Source: Eubacteriales bacterium | GTDB lineage: Bacteria > Bacillota > Clostridia > Lachnospirales > Lachnospiraceae | Assembly: GCA_030524545.1 (NCBI GenBank) | Contig: JAUNGM010000012.1 | Span: 55,706 to 119,705 of the forward strand | Direction: 5' to 3' | Length of the DNA: 64,000 bases | Part shown: one piece after another, positions 51,965 to 59,955 of the stretch | Layout: each line of letters starts with the position of its first letter | Numbering within the stretch: the stretch's first letter is position 1 | The notes under the pieces: model-generated | The model's input: the letters and a program-made list of their open reading frames with translations, nothing else | What the model was told of the DNA's origin: nothing | Databases searched by the model: none | Translations under genes and position numbers: made by a program

Positions 51965-51998
51965 ATAAATCTAAAAAAAGAATAAATCTAAAAAAAGA
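51965..51998. repeat. Two exact 17-base tandem repeats
   Basis: ATAAATCTAAAAAAAGA occurs twice head to tail (51965-51981, 51982-51998), just upstream of the promoter of the kinase gene. The gap 51702-52217 (516 bases) contains no gene. Confidence 0.8.
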
Positions 51999-52019
51999 AG
52001 TGCATTTCAGAGCAATATG

Positions 52020-52028
52020 TGCTATACT
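52020..52028 (+). promoter_or_regulatory. Extended -10 promoter of the kinase gene
   Basis: TGC-TATACT (52020-52028) with no clear -35 hexamer, giving a leader of about 185 bases to the chosen start codon. Confidence 0.5.
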
Positions 52029-52217
52029 TATTAATACATTCTTTGTATCTGCCGTATTTTGAACGGCAGATTATTTCCCGGTATTTTTATCTATTTTGTT
52101 TGGACGAAAGGCTTCCGTATGAGGGCATCCGGAGGATTCTTTTGTGTATCTTTTTTCAGTTTCAGAAAAGTGTTTCCGTGTATGATTGTGATTTTTCAGA
52201 AAACAGGAAATGGAGGG

Positions 52218-53501
52218 ATGGTAATCAGTCTTATTGGAATAGTTTTAAAAGGACGATACTGTTTAGTCGAGCAGATTGGACAGGGCGGGGAAGGACGGCT
52301 TTATCTGGCAAGAGATCTGGAATTGGGGAAACTCTGGGCAGTGAAGGAACTCCCTCTGGAACGGAAGCGGGAGGCCAGGCTGATGCGGCTTTTGGAACAT
52401 CCTTCTCTGCCAAAAATGACGGATTATACAGAACGGGGAGAGTTCTGTTATCTTGTGATGGAATTTATCAGAGGAAAATCTCTGAAGACATGGATTGAGT
52501 CCGGCCGTATATTTTCACTTGAAGAAATCATGAGGATCGGCATAGAGGCGGCAGAGGTTCTTTCCTATCTCCATACACAGAAGCCACCGGTATATTACGG
52601 AGACTTAAAACCGGACAATCTTATGCTGACAGAGCAGGGACAGCTTTATCTGGTAGATTTGGGGAGTGCGGTATGGGGATATTCAGACAAACAGCGGATT
52701 TGTCAGGGAACGGTGGGATATGCGGCACCGGAGCAATTTGACGGCAGGGTGCATGCGGGAAGTGATGTTTATGCATTGGGCAGGACCTTATCCAATCTTT
52801 GCGGGAAGCATAAAATCAGATATGTTATGACCCATCTGAGACTTGGTGTACTGCTGCGGAATTGCTGCAGAAAGGAAGAGAAACACCGATATCAGGATAT
52901 GCACACTGTACAGAAGCAGATGGAAGCAGTGCTGGATGAATGCAGGCACAGGAAAAAATGGCTTTGGGTGTGTGTGCCTTTGCCTGCATTGCTGCTTGCA
53001 GGTGCTCTTTGGATTACAAGTGAGTCGGAAACGCAGAGTTTGGAAGAGTGTCTGACAACTATTACACAAGAATATTACAGGGAGGAATTTCTGGAAGGTG
53101 CTTCAGCAGAAAGAAAGGAAATATGCCGAAATGCAGAAAAAGAATTGCAGATCCTGCTGAAAAAGTATCCGGATAAGGAGTATCAGAGGAAGCTTCTTCT
53201 TTTGCTGGCATTAAACGGGGAACTGCAGGGAGAAGCAGAACGGGCAGCAGTGTATTATGAACAGATTCTTTTATATGATATGGAGTTTGGTGAAGCATAT
53301 GGACAGTACGGGTTGTTTTTGTGCAGACAGGGGCAGCAGGAAGAAAGTCTGCGCCTTTGGAAGCGGTATAATCGTGTTATTAAGAGCGTAGAGGAAATGG
53401 ATACAAAAACGCGGAGTTTATGGGAGGAAACGCTGAATGAGTATGAAGATGAAGAGAAAGAAGATACCCGTGAAACCGGAAAAACAAAGAAAAAGGAATA
53501 A
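52218..53501 (+). CDS. Membrane Ser/Thr protein kinase with C-terminal TPR-like region
   Basis: A 427-residue kinase of the bacterial Hanks type. The glycine-rich loop is IGQGGEG, the ATP lysine is Lys43 (AVKEL), the catalytic loop is YYGDLKPDN, and the metal-binding loop is DLG in VDLGSAV instead of DFG. An APE-like AAPEQFDG is present. One membrane segment (WLWVCVPLPALLLAGALWI) follows at about 250-270, then an extracytoplasmic helical, TPR-like region. The start is uncertain: ATG 52218 fits the kinase fold but lies directly on its GGAGGG, and the frame is open to 52059. It overlaps the next gene by 65 bases. Confidence 0.82.
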   Translation: MVISLIGIVLKGRYCLVEQIGQGGEGRLYLARDLELGKLWAVKELPLERKREARLMRLLEHPSLPKMTDYTERGEFCYLVMEFIRGKSLKTWIESGRIFSLEEIMRIGIEAAEVLSYLHTQKPPVYYGDLKPDNLMLTEQGQLYLVDLGSAVWGYSDKQRICQGTVGYAAPEQFDGRVHAGSDVYALGRTLSNLCGKHKIRYVMTHLRLGVLLRNCCRKEEKHRYQDMHTVQKQMEAVLDECRHRKKWLWVCVPLPALLLAGALWITSESETQSLEECLTTITQEYYREEFLEGASAERKEICRNAEKELQILLKKYPDKEYQRKLLLLLALNGELQGEAERAAVYYEQILLYDMEFGEAYGQYGLFLCRQGQQEESLRLWKRYNRVIKSVEEMDTKTRSLWEETLNEYEDEEKEDTRETGKTKKKE

Positions 53502-54477
53502 GTGCAGGGGAATCATGATTTTTCTGGCGGCACTTTTGGGAATGAAGATTCCGGCAAATGGAATGGAGATGGGAGGCTTTGATATTTCTGTGGGAGAAGG
53601 AGAAATAGAGGATTTTCCGTCAGAATGGCAGGAGGATTCCGGTTGGGAGCCGGAACTGCTGGGAGGTTTATCCGGAGATTCTCCCGGGGAAGAAAGTACA
53701 CAGAGCCAATGGGAGCAGGAGAAAGTATTTGAAGAGGAGATGTGGAATACCCCTGAGAATTTTGATGATATTTCAAGAGAGACACAGGAGCAGCAGTCTC
53801 CTCCGCCTGATGGGCAGCAGGAGATCATTCAGGAAAACAGTCAGGGAAATACAATGGAAAGCCTGCAAAATGAGAGTATGGAGGAAGATGTGTATGACAA
53901 AGGAATGGAAGAAAGCACTGAGGAAAATAACCGGCAGAATGACCTGACAGGGAATACCGGCCCAAATTTGGAGAATTTTCCAAAGGAAAACCGGAAGACG
54001 GATGCTGCGCTGAGAGAAGAAATAAAAGAACTAACAAACATTCCGACGGAAATACCGACTCAAACACCGACTCATACACCAACCCCGGTTCCAACTAAAA
54101 CCCCGGTGTCAAAACCGTCTCAAACTCTGACAGAAAGTGCCGCCCCAGTTTCAAACGTGCTCGAAGGATTACCGACACCAGTCCCTGTATTGGATTTTTT
54201 TCAGCGAAAATCAGATGTTTTACCAGAGAAAGAGGAGCTTTGTATTTTTTATCTGGAAGAGAGTGTCAGTCCCTGTGATGTACCGCAGTTTAGAATTACA
54301 TCCAATTGTCCTGTGCAGATTCTGTCAGTCAGGATAAATAAAAGGGAATGTCTCTGGCACTGGAGGGAGGATCTGCTGGTACTGGAATGTCCTGCACAAA
54401 ATAAAGAAAACAGCATAGAGCTGATTGCTTTCTATGAAGCAGGCGGGGATATGAGTGCGGTTTTCCAAAATAGCTAA
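53437..54477 (+). CDS. Exported acidic Thr/Pro-rich protein paired with the kinase
   Basis: A 346-residue protein of unknown family. A very basic N-terminus and a hydrophobic stretch (CRGIMIFLAALLGMKI) resemble a signal peptide or anchor. Residues ~50-195 are Glu/Gln/Asn/Ser-rich and disordered. Residues ~200-235 are a Thr/Pro repeat (IPTEIPTQTPTHTPTPVPTK). The last ~110 residues form a predicted small beta domain with four cysteines (LCIFYLEESVSPCDVPQF). GGGAGG lies 9 bases before ATG 53437, which also supplies the basic region. A later ATG at 53515 has a weaker site. The 65-base overlap with the kinase points to shared function, perhaps as substrate or sensor partner. Confidence 0.65.
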   Translation: MSMKMKRKKIPVKPEKQRKRNKCRGIMIFLAALLGMKIPANGMEMGGFDISVGEGEIEDFPSEWQEDSGWEPELLGGLSGDSPGEESTQSQWEQEKVFEEEMWNTPENFDDISRETQEQQSPPPDGQQEIIQENSQGNTMESLQNESMEEDVYDKGMEESTEENNRQNDLTGNTGPNLENFPKENRKTDAALREEIKELTNIPTEIPTQTPTHTPTPVPTKTPVSKPSQTLTESAAPVSNVLEGLPTPVPVLDFFQRKSDVLPEKEELCIFYLEESVSPCDVPQFRITSNCPVQILSVRINKRECLWHWREDLLVLECPAQNKENSIELIAFYEAGGDMSAVFQNS

Positions 54478-54521
54478 GGTATTTTCCGTGAATTCAGATA
54501 AGGTTTTCCTCCTGAATTTCG

Positions 54522-54550
54522 TAGACTGAATGAGGAAAGCATGTTATAAT
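54522..54550 (+). promoter_or_regulatory. Promoter of the HAD phosphatase gene
   Basis: TAGACT (54522-54527), 17-base spacer, TGT-TATAAT (hexamer 54545-54550). Confidence 0.7.
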
Positions 54551-54613
54551 AACCGGAACACATAAAAAGCAGGATAGATGATTTCCATATTTTATGGAAG
54601 ACCGGAGGAATTT

Positions 54614-55261
54614 ATGTACAAAGCTATTTTATTTGATTTAGACGGGACGATTACGGAATCAGGAGAGGGGATCACCAGATCCGTACAATACGCACTGGAA
54701 AAAATAGGCAAACCCGAGCCGAATCTGGAAAAGCTGAGAGTTTTTGTGGGTCCCCCTTTACTGGAACAGTTTATGAAACATGCAGATTTAGATGAGGAAA
54801 CGGGAAAACAGGCCGTGGCCTTTTACCGGGAACGCTATAATGAGACAGGCATCTATGAGAATCGCGTGTATCCGGGTATCCCGGAGCTTCTCGGAGAACT
54901 TCGGAGAAAGGGCTATCTTCTTGCTGTGGCATCCTCCAAGCCGGAGCATTACGTGAAGCATATTCTGGATTACTTTCATTTAACGGAATACTTTCATGAG
55001 ATTGTGGGAAGTGAAATGAACGGAAACAGAACGAAAAAATCACAGGTCATTGAGGAGGCATTGATGCGTATGGGCCTTTCCGGGCACAGGAATCAGGTGC
55101 TGATGGTGGGAGATAAGGAGCATGATGTGTTTGGAGCCAGAGAGGCGGGAATTGCGTGTGTGGCCGTTTCTTATGGATACGGCTCAATGGAAGAACTTCA
55201 AAATGCGCATCCTCTTCGGATTGTAGATTCTGTACAAGAACTGCTTCATTTTTTCGACTGA
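54614..55261 (+). CDS. HAD-family phosphatase (phosphoglycolate phosphatase-like)
   Basis: A 215-residue HAD hydrolase. Motif I is LFDLDGTITESGEG, motif II is VASSKPEHY, the motif III lysine lies in NRTKKSQVIEE, and motif IV is MVGDKEHDVFGAREAG. The helical cap at ~16-85 places it with PGP/Gph and PpaX-like enzymes. Substrate unknown. The ATG at 54614 follows a GGAGGAATTT site; the frame upstream is not used. Confidence 0.9.
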   Translation: MYKAILFDLDGTITESGEGITRSVQYALEKIGKPEPNLEKLRVFVGPPLLEQFMKHADLDEETGKQAVAFYRERYNETGIYENRVYPGIPELLGELRRKGYLLAVASSKPEHYVKHILDYFHLTEYFHEIVGSEMNGNRTKKSQVIEEALMRMGLSGHRNQVLMVGDKEHDVFGAREAGIACVAVSYGYGSMEELQNAHPLRIVDSVQELLHFFD

Positions 55262-55284
55262 GCCCTCTGCGCAGACAGAGTTGT

Positions 55285-56091
55285 ATGCTCCCGTTGTGGA
55301 GGGTTTTGTATCCCATGGGAATTCATTTTGGAATTACGCAGATTGTAAGCAGTTTTGCCCTGCTGATGATACGCTGGTATGGGCAAGGTATGGATACCTA
55401 CTATAACTGTTCAATTTTGCTGATCGGTATTTCGGGAATGCTGACTGTGATTCCTGTCCTGTATCTATACAGGCGGGACAGGGCCGCGAGAGTTACAGGA
55501 GGTTTGGTTGCCGTACCCGGCACCGGAAGAGGAAACGCTGGAAATTATCTGCTGCTACTGCTTATGGGAGCTGCCATGGCACAGTTCGGTAATCTGATCG
55601 TAGCTTTTATCCAGTTATTTCTGCAGTCTACTGCTTATCAGGATTCTTTTTCAAAGATTACGGAAGGGAAAAATCTGCCGGAGATGATCTACTGGATAGG
55701 GATTGTAGCTCCTGTAGCGGAAGAGGCTGTTTTCCGGTGGCTCATTTATCTGAGACTGAGAGATTATTTCAGAGTACCTGTATCAGTAATCCTATCCGCA
55801 CTGCTTTTTGGGATTTACCATGGAAATGTGGTACAGTTTATCTATGCCACATTGCTTGGATGTTTGTTTGCATACTTTATGGAGATGACAGGCAGCCTGT
55901 ATGCTTCCGTGCTGCTCCATATCGGAGCGAATGTCTGGTCGCTGGTATATTCGGAGCTGGGACTATGGCTGCTGCAGACATCAGCAATAGGCGTGCTGAC
56001 CGGAATCAATTTCCTGCTGCTGGCAGTGCTGTTTGCGGGAGGAAGATACTTTACGCGGCTTGGAAAAATGAGGAATGCAAGATGGATTTAA
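55285..56091 (+). CDS. CPBP-family intramembrane metalloprotease
   Basis: A 268-residue membrane protein of the CPBP (CAAX protease and bacteriocin-processing) family with about seven hydrophobic segments. The catalytic motifs are EEAVFRWLIY (EExxxR), FGIYHGNV (FxxxH) and HIGANVW. Such proteins cleave peptides within the membrane, in self-immunity or prenyl-protein processing; the substrate is unknown. The start ATG at 55285 gives a natural N-terminus (MLPLWRVLYPMG); an ATG at 55315 with GGAGGG 11 bases upstream is an alternative. The frame open to 55156 overlaps the HAD gene and is not credible. Confidence 0.85.
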   Translation: MLPLWRVLYPMGIHFGITQIVSSFALLMIRWYGQGMDTYYNCSILLIGISGMLTVIPVLYLYRRDRAARVTGGLVAVPGTGRGNAGNYLLLLLMGAAMAQFGNLIVAFIQLFLQSTAYQDSFSKITEGKNLPEMIYWIGIVAPVAEEAVFRWLIYLRLRDYFRVPVSVILSALLFGIYHGNVVQFIYATLLGCLFAYFMEMTGSLYASVLLHIGANVWSLVYSELGLWLLQTSAIGVLTGINFLLLAVLFAGGRYFTRLGKMRNARWI

Positions 56092-56155
56092 TTAAATAAA
56101 AATCATGATACAATGCGAGAAACTGTTTTGGAAACAGGAAACCATTTTGGGGGAC

Positions 56156-56212
56156 TTGACAAAGCAGTTTCTTTTTGATACGATTATACCACACCCCGGA
56201 GGGGTGTATACG
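56156..56212 (+). promoter_or_regulatory. Promoter and probable CsoR operator of the copper operon
   Basis: TTGACA (56156-56161), 17-base spacer and a TACGAT-like -10 (56179-56184). Directly downstream is the inverted repeat ACACCCC-GGA-GGGGTGT (56191-56207), flanked by TATACC and ATAC. C/G-tract palindromes of this kind are bound by CsoR repressors, and the position over the transcription start fits repression. Confidence 0.65.
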
Positions 56213-56272
56213 AAACGAGTTACCTGCCTGATAAACGCAGAGAGCATATATTTAGAAGAAAGGAAGCAGCCT

Positions 56273-56536
56273 ATGAAAGCAGAGAAACAGAAGATCACAC
56301 GGCTTTTGAAAACGGCCAGGGGCCAGATGGACGGAATCTTACGTATGGTAGAAGAAGACCGGTATTGTATAGATATTTCTCAGCAGCTTATGGCTACGGA
56401 AGCCATTTTAAATAAAGTCAATAAGGAAATCCTGACCGCACATCTGAAAAATTGTGTCTGTCATGCAGAAACAGAGCTGGAAAAGGAAGAAAAGATTGAT
56501 GAACTGGTATCCATGCTTGGTAAGATCATGAAATAG
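56273..56536 (+). CDS. csoR: CsoR/FrmR-family metal-sensing repressor
   Basis: An 87-residue all-helical repressor. The copper-site triad is Cys32 (RYCIDISQQL), His57 and Cys61 (AHLKNCV). The N-terminal TRLLKTARGQMDGILRM is the DNA-binding helix pattern. Cu(I) binding would release DNA and free the promoter of this gene and copA downstream. The ATG at 56273 is preceded by AGAAAGGAAG. The open frame upstream to 56105 runs through the operator and is not used. Family members can sense formaldehyde or sulfide; the copA neighbour favours copper. Confidence 0.9.
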   Translation: MKAEKQKITRLLKTARGQMDGILRMVEEDRYCIDISQQLMATEAILNKVNKEILTAHLKNCVCHAETELEKEEKIDELVSMLGKIMK

Positions 56537-56547
56537 TTTTCTGCAGG

Positions 56548-56653
56548 GGAAATAGCTAAAGGCCATACCATTATTGCGGCAGTAAATGCCGCAAGAGATA
56601 GGAAATAGCCAGAGACTATACCATTATTGCGGCAGTAAATGCCGCAAAAAATT
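56548..56653 (+). repeat. Two 53-base tandem repeats with hairpins in the csoR-copA gap
   Basis: Units 56548-56600 and 56601-56653 share GGAAATAGC and a 30-base identical stretch (56565-56594 and 56618-56647). Each unit contains TTGCGGCA-GTAAA-TGCCGCAA, an 8-base-arm hairpin. The second unit ends at the copA ribosome binding site. Confidence 0.8.
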
Positions 56654-56675
56654 AGGAAAGGAGTCCGAATAAGAT

Positions 56676-59255
56676 ATGAAGGAAAAATTTGATGTAACAG
56701 GAATGACCTGTTCCGCGTGCTCTTCCAGAGTAGAAAAGTGTGTTTCCAAATTAAACGGGATACAGAAGGTCAGTGTGAATCTGCTGACTAACAGTATGCA
56801 GGTAGAATTTGATGAGCAGACTTTGAGCGAGAGACAGATCATAGATGCGGTTGTGAAGGCCGGATATGGAGCAAGCCCAAAGACGGAGCATACTTCCGCT
56901 GCTGTACCGCAGGCCGGAACCGCGGCTGTAAGAGGGGAGAACCCTGCAGAAAAAGAAATGAAGAATATGAAGATGCGGTTGATCGTATCTTTTGTATTTC
57001 TGATTCCTCTGATGTATGTGACAATGGGACACATGGTGGGATTGTCTCTTCCGTCATTTCTGGATGGAGTGGAGAATGGAGTAAGCTTTGCGTTTACACA
57101 GCTTCTTTTGTGCCTGCCGATCATTTATGTGAATCGGAAATACTACAGCAAAGGATTTCAGACGCTTTTCCATCTGGCGCCAAATATGGACAGCCTGATC
57201 GCGATTGGTTCCTGTGCATCTCTGGTATATGGAATCTTTGCAATCTACCGGATGAGCTATGGGCTTGGACATGGGGATATGGAACTGGTGCACCGCTATT
57301 ACCATGATCTTTACTTTGAGTCCGCAGCCATGATTCTGGCACTCATTACCGTAGGAAAATATCTGGAAGCACGTTCCAAGGGAAAAACAAGTGAAGCAAT
57401 TACCAAACTTCTGGATCTTGCCCCCAAGACGGCCGTAGTTGAGAGGGGCGGAAAAGAAGCAGAAATTCCTGTGGAACAGGTGCAGGCAGGGGACATTGTT
57501 GTGGTTCGCCCGGGAAGCAGCATTCCCGTAGACGGGTTTATCATTGAAGGAAGTACCAGTGTGGATGAAGCGGCTATTACAGGGGAAAGTATTCCTGTGC
57601 ATAAGCAGGTAAATGATACGGTCATTGCTGCGACAATGAATAAGACCGGATTTATTCGATTTAAAGCTACAAGAGTCGGGGATGATACTACCTTTTCCCA
57701 GATCATCCGTCTGGTGGAGGAAGCCAGCTCCAGTAAAGCGCCGATTGCTAAAATCGCGGATAAGATCGCAGGGGTATTTGTTCCGACAGTGATTTCTATT
57801 GCAATCGTGACAGCAATTGTGTGGCTTCTGTCCGGGGCAACCTTTGAGTTCGCTCTTTCCTGTGCAATCAGCGTGCTTGTGATTTCCTGCCCCTGTGCCC
57901 TTGGGCTTGCAACCCCTGTGGCGATTATGGTGGGTACCGGAAAAGGTGCGGAAAACGGCATTTTGATCAAATCCGGGGAAGCACTGGAAATGGCACATAA
58001 TGTGCAGAGCGTCGTTCTGGATAAGACAGGCACGATCACCCAGGGAAAACCGGTTGTAACAGATGTGGAAACGGAACTGCCTGTGAAAAGGTTCCTGTCC
58101 ATTGCAGCAGGGCTTGAGTCAAAAAGCGAGCACCCGCTTGCAGAAGCAATTCTGGATTTTACGAAAAAACAGAAGATTTCCCAGGCAGCAGTTGCAGATT
58201 TTGCTTCCGTGCCGGGAAGAGGTGTGAAGGGAAAAATAGACGGAGTATGGTATTTTGCCGGAAACAGGCGTATGATGGAGGAACAAGGGATTTCCCTGGC
58301 AAAGTATGAGGAGAGACTGAATGCTCTGGCTGATGAGGGCAAAACACCGATGCTGTTTGGCAATGAGAAAGAGATTCTTGGAATCCTGTCCGTTGCAGAT
58401 GTGGTGAAGCCTACCAGCAGGGAGGCCATCCGTCAGCTGAAGGAGCAGGGCATCGAGGTTGTCATGCTTACCGGTGACAATAAGAGGACTGCAGAGGCTA
58501 TCCGCAGACAGTTGGAAATAGATACGGTCATTGCAGAAGTTCTTCCTCAGGATAAGGAGCGTGAGATCGCGAAGCTTCAGGAGCAGGGGAAAAAGGTTGC
58601 TATGATCGGTGACGGCATTAATGATGCTCCTGCGCTTGCAAGGGCAGATGTTGGTATGGCCATTGGCGCAGGTACCGATGTTGCGATTGAGAGCGCAGAC
58701 GTGGTTCTGATGAAGAGCGATCTGCTGGATGCAGTGACAGCAATCCGGCTTAGCAAGGCGGTGATACGGAATATTAAACAGAATCTGTTCTGGGCGTTTT
58801 TCTATAATACGCTGGGCATTCCGGTGGCAGCAGGCGTCTTTTATCATGCGTTTGGGCTGAAGCTGAATCCGATGATCGGAGCGGCAGCCATGAGTATGAG
58901 CAGTATTTTTGTAGTAACGAATGCGCTGCGGCTGAAGAGATTTCAGGTATCGGAGGCGGGAAGCCAGAAGGAAGATACTGATGTTGCAGTGGTTCAGGAA
59001 GCAATGCTTCAAAGCAGTGAAATAGATACAAATAAGGAAAATCAGGAGGTAAGGAAAATGATTACAATGAAGATCAATGGAATGATGTGCCCGCACTGCC
59101 AGGCAGCAGTAAAGAAAGCTCTGGAGGCTTTTGACGGAGTGACTGCAGATGTAAATCTGGAGGATAAGGCAGCGTATATTACCGGAGATGCTGATGTGGA
59201 GGCTCTGAAGAAGGCTGTGACAGATGCAGGGTATGAGGTTGTTGGCGTAGAGTAA
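56676..59255 (+). CDS. copA: Copper-exporting P1B-type ATPase with fused C-terminal CopZ-like domain
   Basis: An 859-residue Cu(I) exporter in the cytoplasmic membrane. The N-terminal heavy-metal domain has GMTCSAC (Cys12, Cys15). The transport motif is Cys405-Pro-Cys407 in SCPCALGLATP. The phosphorylation motif is Asp449 in DKTGTITQGKP, the actuator motif is TGES (302-305), and the hinge is GDGINDAP (645-652). Eight membrane segments are expected. Residues ~795-859 are a second heavy-metal domain with MMCPHC, joined by a hydrophilic linker. C-terminal placement of such a domain is uncommon. An AGGAGGT site and ATG occur in frame just before it. Two cysteine-bearing domains and the CsoR neighbour argue for copper. 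Confidence 0.95.
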   Translation: MKEKFDVTGMTCSACSSRVEKCVSKLNGIQKVSVNLLTNSMQVEFDEQTLSERQIIDAVVKAGYGASPKTEHTSAAVPQAGTAAVRGENPAEKEMKNMKMRLIVSFVFLIPLMYVTMGHMVGLSLPSFLDGVENGVSFAFTQLLLCLPIIYVNRKYYSKGFQTLFHLAPNMDSLIAIGSCASLVYGIFAIYRMSYGLGHGDMELVHRYYHDLYFESAAMILALITVGKYLEARSKGKTSEAITKLLDLAPKTAVVERGGKEAEIPVEQVQAGDIVVVRPGSSIPVDGFIIEGSTSVDEAAITGESIPVHKQVNDTVIAATMNKTGFIRFKATRVGDDTTFSQIIRLVEEASSSKAPIAKIADKIAGVFVPTVISIAIVTAIVWLLSGATFEFALSCAISVLVISCPCALGLATPVAIMVGTGKGAENGILIKSGEALEMAHNVQSVVLDKTGTITQGKPVVTDVETELPVKRFLSIAAGLESKSEHPLAEAILDFTKKQKISQAAVADFASVPGRGVKGKIDGVWYFAGNRRMMEEQGISLAKYEERLNALADEGKTPMLFGNEKEILGILSVADVVKPTSREAIRQLKEQGIEVVMLTGDNKRTAEAIRRQLEIDTVIAEVLPQDKEREIAKLQEQGKKVAMIGDGINDAPALARADVGMAIGAGTDVAIESADVVLMKSDLLDAVTAIRLSKAVIRNIKQNLFWAFFYNTLGIPVAAGVFYHAFGLKLNPMIGAAAMSMSSIFVVTNALRLKRFQVSEAGSQKEDTDVAVVQEAMLQSSEIDTNKENQEVRKMITMKINGMMCPHCQAAVKKALEAFDGVTADVNLEDKAAYITGDADVEALKKAVTDAGYEVVGVE
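59058..59255 (+). CDS. Possible internal translation product: free CopZ-like copper chaperone
   Basis: ATG at 59058 is in frame with copA (codon 795) and is preceded by AGGAGGT (59044-59050) at 7-base spacing, an optimal ribosome binding site. Translation from it would give a 65-residue protein (MITMKINGMMCPHCQAAV) with the single metal-binding MxCxxC motif and length of stand-alone CopZ chaperones. The same domain could therefore be made both fused to the pump and free. This is inferred from sequence only. Confidence 0.4.
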   Translation: MITMKINGMMCPHCQAAVKKALEAFDGVTADVNLEDKAAYITGDADVEALKKAVTDAGYEVVGVE

Positions 59256-59278
59256 ATGGCAGATTAAGAAAAAGTGCG

Positions 59279-59356
59279 GCCCCTGGCTGCCGGATGTCCG
59301 GATGGAACTGCGGTTTCGAAGTTTCATACGGAGATATCCGGCAGTCAGGGGCTTTT
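59279..59356 (+). terminator. Terminator of the copper operon
   Basis: Seventeen-base arms (59279-59295 and 59336-59352) with two mismatches, followed by TTTT. Confidence 0.75.
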
Positions 59357-59397
59357 CCGTATTCAGACGGTTTTATAAAGATTTTAGTCTTTTCTTC

Positions 59398-59453
59398 TTG
59401 TAAAGTATGAATGGTCATGGTAGAATAAGTGTATTAAAACTATTAATACACTT
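59398..59453 (+). promoter_or_regulatory. Promoter and GntR-type operator
   Basis: TTGTAA (59398-59403), 17-base spacer and TGG-TAGAAT (hexamer 59421-59426). Directly downstream are perfect 11-base arms AAGTGTATTAA (59427-59437) and TTAATACACTT (59443-59453) around AACTA, covering the transcription start. This is the expected operator for the GntR repressor encoded next. Confidence 0.75.
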
Positions 59454-59496
59454 AATACGTGACCAGGAAGCGGAATAGAGCAGAAAGGAGAACCCT

Positions 59497-59955
59497 ATGA
59501 TTATTCTGGATTATCAGGATTGGCGTCCATTGTATGAACAGATCACCGAGAAATTCCGGATGCTGATTCTGCGGGGGGCGATACCGCCGGGAGAGCGGAT
59601 GCCGTCGGTGCGGCAGCTTGCTGCAGAGCTGGCAATCAATCCTAATACGATTCAGCGGGCATACATGGAGCTGGAACAGGAAGGATTGATCTATCCTGTA
59701 AAGGGAAGAGGGAATTTTGTTGCGGATGCGGAGCAGATTCGGAGAAAAAGCCTGAAGGATTATGAGGAGGAGCTGAAGGCAGTGGTTTATAAAGGGCTGG
59801 AGCTCGGCCTTGAAGAGGAGGAACTGCTGTATATTGTCAGCGGCTGCTGTAAAGTGCGGGACAAAGGCGAAAAGAATTCCCGAATATCTTCCGGTAACAT
59901 GCTACAGAAGGATGCGGAGAAGGAGATAGGGAATAAGGAGGAGGGGAAAGAATGA
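59497..59955 (+). CDS. GntR-family regulator (YtrA type)
   Basis: A 152-residue regulator. The winged helix is PLYEQITEKFRMLILRGAIPPGERMPSVRQLAAELAINPNTIQRAYMELEQEGLI, split here only for reference as the family core. The short C-terminal helix region lacks a ligand domain, as in YtrA-type members. These usually repress the ABC genes that follow and respond to wall-active agents. AGAAAGGAGAA precedes the ATG, and the stop overlaps the ATPase start by 4 bases. Confidence 0.92.
   Translation: MIILDYQDWRPLYEQITEKFRMLILRGAIPPGERMPSVRQLAAELAINPNTIQRAYMELEQEGLIYPVKGRGNFVADAEQIRRKSLKDYEEELKAVVYKGLELGLEEEELLYIVSGCCKVRDKGEKNSRISSGNMLQKDAEKEIGNKEEGKE

Noticed and set aside
56548-56653. CRISPR array
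   Set aside because: Only two repeat units, of 53 bases with no spacers between them, and no cas genes nearby.
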